A stretch of 64,000 bases of DNA from Arthrobacter_E sp041360795 (GCF_041360795.1 NZ_JBFUPW010000003.1:511556-575555), one strand, 5' to 3'; shown: positions 8,430-18,606, counted from the first letter of the stretch. The notes: generated from the sequence alone by a model not told the origin. Translations and numbers: made by a program.

Positions 8430-9941
8430 GTGACTGCTGAAAACCCCACCCCCCTTTCCGAGGCCTCCGACGCGAACGAGCAGATGCGGGTTCGCCAGGA
8501 GAAGCGCCAGAAGCTGCTCGAGCTCGGCATGGAGGCCTATCCGGTGGGGGTGGAACGCACTCACTCCCTGGACGAGATCCGTGAGAAGTACGCCCACCTG
8601 GTGGCCGATGAGACCACCGGGGACATCGTGGGCGTCACGGGCCGTGTGGTCTTCGTGCGCAACACCGGCAAGCTCTGCTTCGCCACCCTCCAGGACGGCA
8701 ACGGCGTCCGCCTCCAGGCCATGCTGAGCCTGGCCGTGGTGGGCGAGGAGGCTCTCGCCCAGTGGAAGGCACTCGTCGACCTGGGCGACCACGTCTTCAT
8801 CAAGGGCGAGGTCATCTCCTCCCGCCGTGGCGAGCTGTCCATCATGGCAGAGTCGTGGCGGATGGCCTCCAAGGCCCTGCGCCCGCTGCCCGTGCTGCAC
8901 GCCGGACTGAACGAGGAGACCCGCGTCCGCCAGCGGTACGTCGACCTCCTGGTCCGCGACGAAGCGCGCCAGATGGTCTACACGCGGGCCTCCATCACGC
9001 GGTCCATCCGCGAGACGCTCAACCGCCACGGCTACGTGGAGGTCGAGACCCCGATTCTCAACCTGGTCCACGGCGGCGCCTCGGCCCGCCCGTTCGAGAC
9101 CCACCTCAACGCCTTCGACCAGAAGATGACCCTGCGCATCGCCACCGAACTCTATTTGAAGCGTGCCGTGGTGGGCGGGATCGAACGTGTCTACGACATG
9201 GGACGCGTCTTCCGGAATGAGGGTGTCGATTCCACGCACAGCCCGGAATTCACCACTCTGGAATGCTATGAGGCGTGGGCCGATCAATTCGTGATGGCCG
9301 AGCGGATGAAAGAGATCATCCTGGACGCCGCGGACGCAATTGGCGCGGGCCGTGTGATCCAGACCGAGGCCGGCGAAATCGACCTCGGCGGGGAATGGGC
9401 CTGGCTCGGTGTCTATCCCGGTCTCTCCAGTGCCGTCGGCCAGGAAATCACCCCGGACACCACCGAGGAAGAACTGCGCGCGATCGCTGAAAAGCACGAC
9501 GTGAAGATCGACCCGGCATGGGGTGCGGAAAAACTCGTGGTCGAGCTTTTCGGCGAGATCGTGGAACCGACCCTGCTGAATCCGACTTTCGTCTACGATT
9601 ACCCGCCGTCGGCTCAGCCGCTCGCCCGCCCGCACCGCGAGGACGGCCGGCTGATCGAGGCCTGGGATCTGATCATCGGCGGCATGGAACGCGGCACCGC
9701 TTTCTCCGAGCTGATCGACCCCGTGATCCAGCGCGAGCGTCTGACGGAGCAGTCCCGTCTGGCCGCCGCCGGCGACGACGAGGCGATGCAGCTGGATGAG
9801 GATTTCCTGCGCGCCCTCGAATACGGCGCTCCGCCCATGGGCGGCATCGGCCTCGGCGTGGACCGGCTGGTGATGCTCTTCACCGGCGCCGGAATCCGCG
9901 AGACGATTCTCTTCCCCCTCCTCAAGCCAGAGGCGAACTGA
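8430..9941 (+). CDS. lysS: lysyl-tRNA synthetase, class II
   Basis: Charges tRNA-Lys. The 503-residue protein has the N-terminal OB-fold anticodon-binding domain (GVTGRVVFVRNTGKLCFATLQDG near residues 69-91), class II motif 2 (GRVFRNEGVDSTHSPEFTTLE) and motif 3 (GIGLGVDRLVMLF) near the end. GTG 8430 has no clear ribosome-binding site, but TAAACT at 8416-8421 sits 8 bp upstream like a -10 box, so the mRNA may be leaderless. The small downstream gene starts 1 bp after the stop. Confidence 0.97.
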   Translation: MTAENPTPLSEASDANEQMRVRQEKRQKLLELGMEAYPVGVERTHSLDEIREKYAHLVADETTGDIVGVTGRVVFVRNTGKLCFATLQDGNGVRLQAMLSLAVVGEEALAQWKALVDLGDHVFIKGEVISSRRGELSIMAESWRMASKALRPLPVLHAGLNEETRVRQRYVDLLVRDEARQMVYTRASITRSIRETLNRHGYVEVETPILNLVHGGASARPFETHLNAFDQKMTLRIATELYLKRAVVGGIERVYDMGRVFRNEGVDSTHSPEFTTLECYEAWADQFVMAERMKEIILDAADAIGAGRVIQTEAGEIDLGGEWAWLGVYPGLSSAVGQEITPDTTEEELRAIAEKHDVKIDPAWGAEKLVVELFGEIVEPTLLNPTFVYDYPPSAQPLARPHREDGRLIEAWDLIIGGMERGTAFSELIDPVIQRERLTEQSRLAAAGDDEAMQLDEDFLRALEYGAPPMGGIGLGVDRLVMLFTGAGIRETILFPLLKPEAN

Positions 9942-9942
9942 T

Positions 9943-10134
9943 ATGGAATACATCGCCGTTATTCTGCCGTCCCTCGTGGTCGGCCTGCTGTTCTGGTTCG
10001 CCATCCGCGCTTTGCTGAATGCGGACCGTTCAGAGCGTGAGGCGCTCGCCAAGGCGGAGGAAGAGTGGGACGCCAAGGCAAAGAATAACAACGGTGAATC
10101 CGGCGGCTCCGCCAATAATTCGGGTGCTGACTAA
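9943..10134 (+). CDS. small single-pass membrane protein
   Basis: A 63-residue protein: one hydrophobic helix (about residues 3-23), then a charged helical stretch RSEREALAKAEEEWDAKAK and an Asn/Gly/Ser-rich tail. It begins 1 bp after the lysS stop, so it is co-translated with lysS, and precedes lsr2. I do not recognise a named family; its codon use and position support it as real. Function unknown. Confidence 0.72.
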   Translation: MEYIAVILPSLVVGLLFWFAIRALLNADRSEREALAKAEEEWDAKAKNNNGESGGSANNSGAD

Positions 10135-10143
10135 TCCGGATTA

Positions 10144-10174
10144 TTGACTCATTGAATTGATTCGTCCATACTTT
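10144..10174 (+). promoter_or_regulatory. candidate lsr2 promoter
   Basis: TTGACT (10144-10149) and TACTTT (10169-10174) with a 19-bp spacer lie 70 bp upstream of lsr2, in a stretch clearly richer in A/T than its surroundings. The spacer is longer than ideal, so this is tentative. Confidence 0.35.
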
Positions 10175-10243
10175 AGTGCGGGGGCGCAGCCAATACGGGT
10201 CGTATGACCTGCTTTAACCACCACACGATGGGAGCCATAGTTC

Positions 10244-10567
10244 ATGGCACAGCGAGTCAAAATCATTCTTGTCGACGACGTCGACGGCGGCGTAGCCGAT
10301 GAAACCATCCGCTTCGGGCTGGATGGAAACAACTATGAGATTGATCTCTCCGCTGAAAATGCTCAGAAGTTCCGGGGCGCATTTGAGGAATACATCACTG
10401 TCGCCCGTCGGGTGACCAGCACCACCCGCACTCCGAAGCGCGCCGCGGCGAAGGGGCAGGACACTGCCCAGATCCGCAAGTGGGCTCAGGAGAACGGCTA
10501 CAAGGTCAGCTCCCGCGGCCGCGTGCACGCCGACATCATCGAGGCGTACCACAAGGCCAACAGCTGA
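10244..10567 (+). CDS. lsr2: Lsr2-family nucleoid-associated protein
   Basis: Lsr2 is the actinobacterial H-NS analogue: it oligomerises through its N-terminal domain and binds the minor groove of A/T-rich DNA through a C-terminal RGR hook, silencing foreign genes. The 107-residue protein starts MAQRVKIILVDDVDGG, has the dimerisation domain to about residue 60, a basic linker, and a C-terminal AQIRKWAQENGY...SSRGR domain with RGR at 91-93. GGGAG upstream serves as RBS. Order lysS-lsr2-clpC matches mycobacteria. Confidence 0.96.
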   Translation: MAQRVKIILVDDVDGGVADETIRFGLDGNNYEIDLSAENAQKFRGAFEEYITVARRVTSTTRTPKRAAAKGQDTAQIRKWAQENGYKVSSRGRVHADIIEAYHKANS

Positions 10568-10588
10568 CCTCAGGGGCAACGGCTTCGC

Positions 10589-10626
10589 GGCCGGTCCTGG
10601 ACTTCAGAGTCCGGGGCCGGCCTTTT
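10589..10626 (+). terminator. intrinsic terminator after lsr2
   Basis: A 15-bp stem (10589-10603 with 10608-10622, two G-T type mismatches) with loop TCAG is followed by TTTT at 10623-10626, 22 bp after the lsr2 stop. Confidence 0.85.
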
Positions 10627-10756
10627 CCGTGTCCTCTTCCAGACCCTCCTCCGTGTCCGCGCAAGTCGGGGTGATTCCCCCTCTGGCGAACACGCCCCAC
10701 AAGCCGCTGGTCCGCACGTAGCATCTAATTACGTCGTATCTGAGGAGTGTGGCGAA

Positions 10757-13294
10757 ATGTTTGAGAGATTCACGGACAGAGCTCGCCGGGTAGTCGTCCT
10801 TGCACAGGAAGAAGCCCGGCTGCTCAACCACAATTACATCGGGACCGAGCACATCCTGCTGGGCCTCATCCACGAGGGTGACGGCATCGCCGCGAAAGCG
10901 CTCGAGTCCCTGGGAATCTCGCTTGACGGCGTCCGCGAGCAGGTCCAGGAGATCATCGGCCAGGGCCAGCAGGCGCCGTCGGGTCACATTCCCTTCACCC
11001 CGCGTGCCAAGAAGGTCCTGGAGCTGTCTCTGCGTGAGGCACTCCAGCTCGGCCACAACTACATCGGCACCGAGCACATCCTGCTGGGTCTCATCCGCGA
11101 GGGTGAAGGCGTCGCCGCGCAGGTCCTGGTCAAGCTGGGCGCAGACCTCTCCAAGGTCCGCCAGCAGGTCAACCAGCTCCTGACGGGTTACCAGGGTGGC
11201 AAGGAGACCGCCGGTGCCGGCGTGGGCTCGGGCCAGCAGGAAGGCACCCCGGCCGGTTCCGTGGTGCTGGACCAGTTCGGCCGCAACCTGACCCAGGCCG
11301 CGCGGGAGAACAAGCTCGATCCGGTCATCGGCCGTGAGCACGAGATGGAACGCGTCATGCAGGTCCTCTCGCGCCGCACCAAGAACAACCCGGTCCTGAT
11401 CGGTGAGCCCGGCGTCGGCAAGACCGCCGTCGTCGAAGGTCTCGCTCAGGCGATCGTGCGCGGCGATGTCCCGGAGACCATCAAGAACAAGCAGCTCTAC
11501 ACCCTGGACCTCGGGTCTCTGGTGGCGGGCTCGCGGTACCGCGGTGATTTCGAGGAGCGCCTGAAGAAGGTGCTCAAGGAGATCCGCACCCGTGGCGACA
11601 TCATCCTGTTCATCGACGAGATCCACACCCTGGTGGGTGCGGGCGCCGCCGAGGGCGCGATCGACGCCGCGTCGATCCTGAAGCCGATGCTGGCCCGTGG
11701 TGAACTCCAGACCATCGGCGCCACCACGCTGGACGAGTACCGCAAGCACATCGAGAAGGACGCCGCGCTCGAGCGCCGCTTCCAGCCCATCCAGGTGGCG
11801 GAGCCGAGCGTGGAACACGCCGTCCAGATCCTGAAGGGGCTGCGCGACCGCTACGAGGCGCACCACCGTGTGAGCATCACCGACGGCGCCCTCGAGGCCG
11901 CCGCCACGCTCGCGCAGCGGTACATCTCGGACCGCTTCCTGCCGGACAAGGCCATCGACCTGATCGACGAGGCCGGAGCCCGTCTGCGCATCCGCCGCAT
12001 GACGCCTCCCGCCGAGCTCAAGGAGATGGACGTCGCCATCGAGGCGGTCAAGCGGGAGAAGGAATCCGCCATCGACGCCCAGGACTTCGAGGGCGCCGCG
12101 GCACTGCGTGACCGTGAGCAGAAGCTCGTGACCGAGCGTCACGAGAAGGAAGAGGCCTGGCGCAACGGCGGTCCGGACGAGATCGCCGAGGTGGATGAGG
12201 AACTCATCGCCGAAGTGCTGGCCAACTCCACGGGCATCCCGGTCTTCAAGCTGACGCAGGAGGAGTCCAGCCGTCTGCTCAAGATGGAGGACGAGCTGCA
12301 CAAGCGTGTGGTGGGCCAGGACGACGCCATCAAGGCACTGTCCCAGGCCATCCGCCGCACCCGTGCCGGCCTCAAGGATCCGAAGCGCCCGGGTGGCTCG
12401 TTCATCTTCGCCGGCCCCACCGGCGTCGGAAAGACCGAGCTGGCCAAGGCTCTCGCGGAGTTCCTGTTCGGCGACGAGGACGCCCTCATCACGCTGGACA
12501 TGTCCGAGTACTCGGAGAAGCACACCGTGTCGCGGCTCTTCGGAGCGCCTCCCGGATACGTGGGCTACGAAGAGGGCGGCCAGCTGACGGAGAAGGTCCG
12601 TCGCCGTCCGTTCTCCGTGGTGCTGTTCGACGAGGTGGAGAAGGCTCACGCCGATCTCTTCAACTCGCTCCTGCAGATTCTGGAGGACGGCCGACTGACC
12701 GACTCCCAGGGCCGCGTGGTGGACTTCAAGAACACCGTGATCATCATGACCACGAACCTCGGCACCCGGGACATCTCCAAGGGCGTCATGACGGGCTTCC
12801 AGTCCGGCACGGACACCAAGACGGGCTACGACCGGATGCGGGCCCGGGTCACGGAGGAGCTCAAGCAGCACTTCCGCCCCGAGTTCCTGAACCGTGTCGA
12901 TGACGTCGTGGTGTTCCCGCAGCTGACGCAGGACGAGATCATCGAGATCGTCGACCTGTTCGTGAACCGCCTGGAGAACCGTCTGAAGGACCGGGACATG
13001 GGCATCGAGCTCACGCCCGCCGCCAAGGTCCTGCTGGCCACCCGTGGCTACGACCCCGCGATGGGTGCCCGTCCGCTCCGCCGGACCATTCAGCGCGAGA
13101 TCGAGGACCAGCTCAGCGAGAAGATCCTCTTCGGGGAGCTCAAGGCCGGGGACATCGTCCTGGTGGACGTCGAGGGCGAAGGCGACGAGGCGAAGTTCAC
13201 CTTCGCCGGCACCGCCAAGCCCACGGTCCCGGAGCTCGCTCCGAGCGCCCACGGTGACAGCAGTGCCGGGGAGCTGGGCAGCGGCGCCGCCTGA
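10757..13294 (+). CDS. clpC: ClpC-type AAA+ unfoldase, Clp protease ATPase subunit
   Basis: ClpC unfolds substrates and feeds them to ClpP. The 845-residue protein has two N-terminal Clp repeats (each with NYIGTEHILLGLI), AAA1 with Walker A GEPGVGKT near 215-222 and Walker B FIDEIH, a UVR/M-type middle region (DFEGAAALRDREQKL), AAA2 with GPTGVGKT near 553-560, and the D2 small domain ending GARPLRRTIQREIED. GAGGAG lies 9 bp before the ATG. This is the ClpC1 position in M. tuberculosis. The acidic, Gly/Ser-rich tail is variable. Confidence 0.97.
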   Translation: MFERFTDRARRVVVLAQEEARLLNHNYIGTEHILLGLIHEGDGIAAKALESLGISLDGVREQVQEIIGQGQQAPSGHIPFTPRAKKVLELSLREALQLGHNYIGTEHILLGLIREGEGVAAQVLVKLGADLSKVRQQVNQLLTGYQGGKETAGAGVGSGQQEGTPAGSVVLDQFGRNLTQAARENKLDPVIGREHEMERVMQVLSRRTKNNPVLIGEPGVGKTAVVEGLAQAIVRGDVPETIKNKQLYTLDLGSLVAGSRYRGDFEERLKKVLKEIRTRGDIILFIDEIHTLVGAGAAEGAIDAASILKPMLARGELQTIGATTLDEYRKHIEKDAALERRFQPIQVAEPSVEHAVQILKGLRDRYEAHHRVSITDGALEAAATLAQRYISDRFLPDKAIDLIDEAGARLRIRRMTPPAELKEMDVAIEAVKREKESAIDAQDFEGAAALRDREQKLVTERHEKEEAWRNGGPDEIAEVDEELIAEVLANSTGIPVFKLTQEESSRLLKMEDELHKRVVGQDDAIKALSQAIRRTRAGLKDPKRPGGSFIFAGPTGVGKTELAKALAEFLFGDEDALITLDMSEYSEKHTVSRLFGAPPGYVGYEEGGQLTEKVRRRPFSVVLFDEVEKAHADLFNSLLQILEDGRLTDSQGRVVDFKNTVIIMTTNLGTRDISKGVMTGFQSGTDTKTGYDRMRARVTEELKQHFRPEFLNRVDDVVVFPQLTQDEIIEIVDLFVNRLENRLKDRDMGIELTPAAKVLLATRGYDPAMGARPLRRTIQREIEDQLSEKILFGELKAGDIVLVDVEGEGDEAKFTFAGTAKPTVPELAPSAHGDSSAGELGSGAA

Positions 13295-13352
13295 GGCCCG
13301 CAGCACCGTGTGTGACTGAAGGACGTGCCTGACTGAGCACCGTGCATGACTG

Positions 13353-13395
13353 AAGGCCGGCGACGGAGGGGAGACCCGCCGTCGCCGGCCTTTCG
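13353..13395 (+). terminator. terminator after clpC
   Basis: 14-bp perfect stem (13353-13366 with 13379-13392), 12-base loop, followed by TTTC, 58 bp downstream of the clpC stop. Confidence 0.8.
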
Positions 13396-13426
13396 CATGC
13401 CCGGATGTGCATCCCTCCTCATCCGT

Positions 13427-13494
13427 GAGTCCGCTACGGCCGGGGCGAGTCCGCTACATCATGTAGCGGACTCGGCGCCTCGGCAGCGGACTCA
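13427..13494. repeat. four copies of a GAGTCCGCTAC half-site, two forming a palindrome
   Basis: GAGTCCGCTAC occurs at 13427 and 13447 on the + strand and its complement at 13463-13473 and, truncated to nine bases, at 13485-13493. The central two form a 13-bp perfect dyad with one central base (13447-13473). It sits between the clpC terminator and argA, about 85 bp before the argA start. Confidence 0.75.
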
Positions 13495-13578
13495 GCCCGG
13501 AAGCACGGCGGCGTGCGGCGATGTCCACCCTGCGTCGCACGTTCAACCGGGGCCGGGGGCAAGCCCTACGATGGAGGA

Positions 13579-14091
13579 ATGCCAGCAGCCGACTTCACGC
13601 TCCGCCCCGCACGCACCTCCGACGTCCCGGGGATCAAGCGACTCGTGGCGCCGCTGGCTGAGGAACGAATCCTCATGGCCAAGGAGACGGTCGCCTATTA
13701 CGAAGGCATCCAGGAACTGCGCGTCGCCGAATCCTCCGAGGGTGAGCTGATCGGCTGCGGCGCCCTCCACGTCATGTGGGAGGACCTCGCGGAGATCCGC
13801 ACTCTCGCCGCCGCGGACAGCTGGCGGGGCAGGGGAGTGGGCCACGCCCTGGTCAAGCGCCTCCTGGAGGAGGCCCGCGCGCTCGGTGTCAGCCGCGTGT
13901 TCTGCCTGACCTTCGAAGTCGGCTTCTTCCAGCGCCACGGATTCGAGGTCATGGCGGACCAGAGTGCCGTCGATCCGGCCGTCTACGCCGAGCTGCTGCG
14001 CTCCCATGATGAGGGTGTCGCCGAGTTCCTGGACCTCGCCCGGGTCAAGCCCAACACCCTCGGCAACACCCGCATGATCCGCCGGCTCTGA
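13579..14091 (+). CDS. argA: amino-acid N-acetyltransferase (single-domain N-acetylglutamate synthase)
   Basis: A 170-residue GNAT enzyme closely resembling mycobacterial Rv2747, which acetylates glutamate to start arginine synthesis. Shared segments include ARTSDVPGIK at the start, IGCGALHVMWEDLAEIRT, the acetyl-CoA loop WRGRGVGHALV, and the C-terminal VAEFLDLARVKPNTLGNTRM. ATG 13579 starts one base after GGAGGA, which is unusually close, so initiation may rely on a leaderless or weak signal. An alternative upstream GTG would add 22 residues of poor quality. Confidence 0.88.
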   Translation: MPAADFTLRPARTSDVPGIKRLVAPLAEERILMAKETVAYYEGIQELRVAESSEGELIGCGALHVMWEDLAEIRTLAAADSWRGRGVGHALVKRLLEEARALGVSRVFCLTFEVGFFQRHGFEVMADQSAVDPAVYAELLRSHDEGVAEFLDLARVKPNTLGNTRMIRRL

Positions 14092-14197
14092 GCTTCACGG
14101 ACAACCCCCAGGACGCTTCCAGCCCGTCCCTCTACCGTGCCCGGGGCGCTGGTAGTAGGGTCACAAAGAGGCGCTCCGAGACAAGGCAGGTAGTCCC

Positions 14198-15199
<1,002 letters not shown>

Positions 15200-15201
15200 C
15201 G

Positions 15202-15840
15202 ATGGCGCAGACGCTCGACCTTTCCTGGGCCCTCGACTGGCTGCGGCGCTCGGGCGCGGTGCTCGCGGAGAACCGGATGGCGCTCATCGAACTCGACCGG
15301 GCGATCGGGGACGCCGATCATGGCGAGAACATGGACCGCGGGTTCACGGCGGCGCTGGCCAAGCTGGAGGAACAGCCCCCGGCGACTCCCGGGGCGGCCC
15401 TGAAGTCGCTGGCCATGTCCCTCATGTCCAAGGTGGGCGGCGCCGCGGGGCCGCTCTACGGGACGGCGTTCCTGCGCGCGGCCACGGCCCTGGGCGACGC
15501 GGAGGAACTCGACTCTGCGGCCCTGGCGGCAGCCCTGGCGGCGGCCCGCGACGGAATCGTCGCACGGGGCAAGGCCGAACCCGGGGACAAGACCATGATC
15601 GACGCCTGGACGCCCGCCGTCGACGCTGCCGAGGCCGCTGTGGGGGATAGCCCCGCCGAACTCCTGGACCGCGCCGCGACCGCCGCCGAGGAGGGCGCCG
15701 CCGCCACGGAGCCGCTCGTGGCGCGGAAGGGCAGGGCCAGCTATCTGGGCGAACGCAGCGCAGGGCATCGCGATCCCGGGTCCCAGTCGACGGCTCTTCT
15801 GCTCCGTGCCGCTGCGGATGCCGCGGCTGCGGCGTCCTGA
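15202..15840 (+). CDS. dhaL: dihydroxyacetone kinase ADP-binding subunit DhaL
   Basis: DhaL carries ADP as a cofactor and transfers phosphate to DhaK-bound dihydroxyacetone. The 212-residue helical protein has the Mg-binding motif with Asp32, Asp37 and Asp39 (LDRAIGDADHGENMDRG), MSKVGGAAGPLYGT, and GERSAGHRDPGSQST near the C-terminus. ATG 15202 was chosen 2 bp after the dhaK stop. The Ala-rich segment (residues about 93-115) is normal for high-GC homologs. Confidence 0.95.
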   Translation: MAQTLDLSWALDWLRRSGAVLAENRMALIELDRAIGDADHGENMDRGFTAALAKLEEQPPATPGAALKSLAMSLMSKVGGAAGPLYGTAFLRAATALGDAEELDSAALAAALAAARDGIVARGKAEPGDKTMIDAWTPAVDAAEAAVGDSPAELLDRAATAAEEGAAATEPLVARKGRASYLGERSAGHRDPGSQSTALLLRAAADAAAAAS

Positions 15841-16043
15841 CCGCTCCTCGCTGGTCAGCGGACCCCGGCCCGCCCGGTGGGCGCTCCCTGTGAGCTGCCG
15901 CACCGGCGGTCCGATCCCTGGACAGGAGCCGTCCCGGAGCCTGTCCGGACGGCTAGAATCTACCCTGCGGCCCGCCTCGGCGCGCCGCCCCCTGGCACCC
16001 TTCGGGACCAGGTCCATCTCGCTCGTTTCGCCGGAAGGGTCCC

Positions 16044-16766
16044 ATGACTGTCGGAATCGTGGTCGTCTCCCACAGCTCCAAGATCGCGGAGGGGGCCTGT
16101 GAGCTGGCCGCCCAGATGGCCCCGTCGGTGCGCCTCGAGGCCGCCGGCGGCACCGACGACGGCGGCCTGGGCACCAGCCTGGAGAAGGTGATGGCCGCGA
16201 TCGAGGCGGCCAACTCCGGCGAGGGTGTGGTCATCCTGTGCGATCTGGGCTCGGCCGTCATGGTGGCCGAGAGCGCCGTGGAGTTCCTGGGCACGCCGCA
16301 GGACGTCTCGCTGGCCGACGCCCCGCTCATCGAGGGCCTCGTCGCAGCGTCGGTCGCCGCTCAGGGCGGCGCCGGAGTGGCCGCGGTGAAGGCCGCCGCC
16401 GAGTCGGCGCTGGCGCAGCAGGTGCAGGCCCGCATCGACGACAGCACCGCGCCTCCCGTGCGTCCGCGCACCGTCGCGGATGACGCCGGCGAACCCGTCT
16501 CCGTGGGCGGCGCGATCGTCGAGGACTTCGAGGTGCTGAACCAGCTCGGCCTGCATGCCCGCCCCGCCGCGGTGCTCGCAGGGTACCTGGGCGGCCTGGA
16601 CGTGGAGGTCGACATCAACGGCGCCGACGGCCAGTCCGTCATGATGCTCATGACCCTCGCCGCGGGCCGGGGAACGGTGCTGCATGTGCGCGCGAGCGGC
16701 CCCGACGCCCGCCGGGCCATGGATTTCATCGCTGAACAGTGCCGGACGGGTTTCGGAGAGCTCTGA
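16044..16766 (+). CDS. dhaM: DhaM phosphotransferase subunit: EIIA-like domain fused to HPr
   Basis: DhaM passes phosphate from the PTS to DhaL-bound ADP. The 240-residue protein has an N-terminal EIIA(Man)-like domain with phospho-His10 in VVSHSSKIAEG and GGTDDGGLGTS, a linker of about 25 residues, and an HPr domain with LNQLGLHARPAA (His171). The C-terminal truncated enzyme I domain found in E. coli DhaM is absent, so general EI must supply phosphate. The 203-bp gap after dhaL is long for one operon but the gene order supports co-function. Confidence 0.93.
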   Translation: MTVGIVVVSHSSKIAEGACELAAQMAPSVRLEAAGGTDDGGLGTSLEKVMAAIEAANSGEGVVILCDLGSAVMVAESAVEFLGTPQDVSLADAPLIEGLVAASVAAQGGAGVAAVKAAAESALAQQVQARIDDSTAPPVRPRTVADDAGEPVSVGGAIVEDFEVLNQLGLHARPAAVLAGYLGGLDVEVDINGADGQSVMMLMTLAAGRGTVLHVRASGPDARRAMDFIAEQCRTGFGEL

Positions 16767-16782
16767 CCCCTCGTCCCCCCGT

Positions 16783-16854
16783 CATCGACTGCTCCATTGG
16801 ATGCCGTTTCCCGCCGTTTTCGGGGAGAAACGACATCCTGTGGAGCAGTCGATG
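16783..16854. repeat. long imperfect inverted repeat between convergent dhaM and mutY
   Basis: Outer arms 16783-16796 and 16841-16854 are a perfect 14-bp match; inner parts continue the pairing with scattered mismatches to a loop near 16812-16822. It fills the space between two convergent gene ends and probably serves both as terminator. There is no T-tract. Confidence 0.75.
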
Positions 16855-16869
16855 GGTCAGGTCGACGGA

Positions 16870-17862
16870 TTAAAGGGTGACGCCCGCGTCGCTTTCGGTG
16901 GCCAGCCGGTCCTTGAGCAGGCCCGCCAGGCAGCGTTCCAGCTGATCCGCCGGAGCCTGGAGACGGTGCAGCGCGTCGAGCTTCCGGAACACGCCGTCCG
17001 GGCCTCCCCACGCGAGATCGACCGACGCCGGGTCCGCGTCCCAGCCTGCCGGTCGTGCCAGGAAGAGCTCACGGGGCACCGGCGCCCCGGCTTCCCGCAG
17101 GACGGCCATCATCGCGCCGCGGACCTGCCGGTCGGTGCCGTGCCAGGACTGGCCCTTCGGTGTGTACTCGGGCTCCGGGCGGCCGGCCGCGAGCCACGCG
17201 CACTCCGCGGCGACGGGGCACTCCTCGCACTTCGGGGACCGCGCGGTGCAGACCAGGGCGCCCAGCTCCATGACGGCGGCGTTCCATGTGACCGACTCGG
17301 CACGGTCCTCGGGCAGGAGCTGCTCCGCGAGCCGGGCCTCCGCCGCCGTGAAAGCCGGCGCCGGTAGCGCGGACCCGGTGAAGAGGCGGGCATGGACCCT
17401 GCGGATGTTGGTGTCGACGACGCTCTCCCGCCGGCCGAACGCGAACGCGGCGATGGCCGCGGAGGTGTACGTGCCCACGCCCGGGAGCGCCTGGAGGGCT
17501 TCGCGCGTGTCCGGCACGGCGCCGTCGTGCTTCTCGACGATCGCGACGGCGGCCGCATGCAGCCGCTGCGCACGGCGGGGGTATCCGAGGCGGCCCCAGG
17601 CGCGGACGGCTTCGGAGGCGGGCTCGGCCGCCAGGTCGGCCGGCGTCGGCCAGCGTTTCATCCACGCCTCCCAGACGGGGAGCACGCGCACCACGGGGGT
17701 CTGCTGGAGCATGAACTCGCTGACCATGATGCCCCACGGGCTGCATCCCAGGGAGTGGGGGAGGGCGGTCCGCCACGGGAGGTCGCGGCCGGTGGCCAGG
17801 AACCAGTCCTCGATGAGCTGGGCGGTCTTCCGCTTGAGGCTGTCGCTGGGGTACGTGGTCAT
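16870..17862 (-). CDS. mutY: A/G-specific adenine DNA glycosylase
   Basis: MutY removes adenine mispaired with 8-oxoguanine. The 330-residue protein has the HhH-GPD core: Glu49 in SEFMLQQTPV, the hairpin LPGVGTYTSAAI, and the catalytic Asp in VVDTNIRRVHARLF. The iron-sulfur ligands are C-x6-C-x2-C-x5-C in CTARSPKCEECPVAAEC. ATG 17862 was chosen; upstream sequence is antisense to the neighbouring gene. It is in the actinobacterial mutY-disA-radA neighbourhood. Confidence 0.94.
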   Translation of the reverse strand: MTTYPSDSLKRKTAQLIEDWFLATGRDLPWRTALPHSLGCSPWGIMVSEFMLQQTPVVRVLPVWEAWMKRWPTPADLAAEPASEAVRAWGRLGYPRRAQRLHAAAVAIVEKHDGAVPDTREALQALPGVGTYTSAAIAAFAFGRRESVVDTNIRRVHARLFTGSALPAPAFTAAEARLAEQLLPEDRAESVTWNAAVMELGALVCTARSPKCEECPVAAECAWLAAGRPEPEYTPKGQSWHGTDRQVRGAMMAVLREAGAPVPRELFLARPAGWDADPASVDLAWGGPDGVFRKLDALHRLQAPADQLERCLAGLLKDRLATESDAGVTL

Positions 17863-17944
17863 GGCGGAATCCACTGTATCGCCCCCCGCGTTCCCGGAGC
17901 GGCCCGGCGGCGTGCACCCAGGCTCACTGGGTAGGCTTGGAGGT

Positions 17945-18583
17945 ATGGCACGGCAGGGTGTGAGCACAGGCAAGGGGACGCGGCGGAAGGTCAGTCCCGC
18001 CGTGTACCGGCGACGGCGCGTGGTGGTCCTCGGCGCATTGATCGTGGTCCTGGCGCTCGTGGCCTGGGGTGTTTTCGGGCTCATGTCGCTCATGAAGGGT
18101 CCCGCCGGACCCGCCGTGGCGGCGACCGGCACCGAGACGCCGGCGGTCACGCCACCCGCGACGTCGGCCAGTCCGTCCGCACCTGCGACCCCCGTCTGCG
18201 ATGAGGGCCGCATCAAGGTCACCGCGACCACGGACAAGAAGACCTACGGGCCCAAGGAGAACCCGGTGCTGACTCTGAAGGTCACCAATGAGGGCGCCGT
18301 CGCGTGTCCCATCAACATCGGCACATCGCAGATGGAGTTCCTCATCTCCAGCGGCCAGGACCGGATCTTCAACTCCCGCGACTGCATGGACAAACCGAAC
18401 GATCTGAAGAAGACCCTGGCGCCCGGTAAGAGCGAGAGCGCCAACTTCGTGTGGCAGCGCAACCGGTCGGTCGAGGGATGCCAGCTGATCACGGCGAAGC
18501 CCGGCGCGGGCGGCGCCACGTACGTGTTCCAGGCGACCCTGGGACAGCGCACGAGCGACAAGGCGATCTTCCAGCTCGGCTAG
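17945..18583 (+). CDS. membrane-anchored extracytoplasmic protein of unknown function
   Basis: A 212-residue protein: basic N-terminus (KGTRRK..YRRRR), one hydrophobic helix at about residues 27-50, a Thr/Pro/Ala/Ser-rich linker (about 58-82), then an Ig-like beta domain starting CDEGRIKVTATTDKKTYG with further Cys residues that could form disulfides. Topology suggests the C-terminal domain faces outside. It is divergent from mutY with an 82-bp shared upstream region. No named family recognised. Confidence 0.75.
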   Translation: MARQGVSTGKGTRRKVSPAVYRRRRVVVLGALIVVLALVAWGVFGLMSLMKGPAGPAVAATGTETPAVTPPATSASPSAPATPVCDEGRIKVTATTDKKTYGPKENPVLTLKVTNEGAVACPINIGTSQMEFLISSGQDRIFNSRDCMDKPNDLKKTLAPGKSESANFVWQRNRSVEGCQLITAKPGAGGATYVFQATLGQRTSDKAIFQLG

Positions 18584-18606
18584 GGCCCTGCCGGTCCTGT
18601 CCGGGT

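Noticed and set aside
10604..13306. A 900-codon open frame antisense to lsr2 terminator and clpC
   Set aside because: It mirrors clpC in a GC-rich third-position frame, is Leu/Asp/Gly-rich without family features, and clpC is unmistakable on the other strand.
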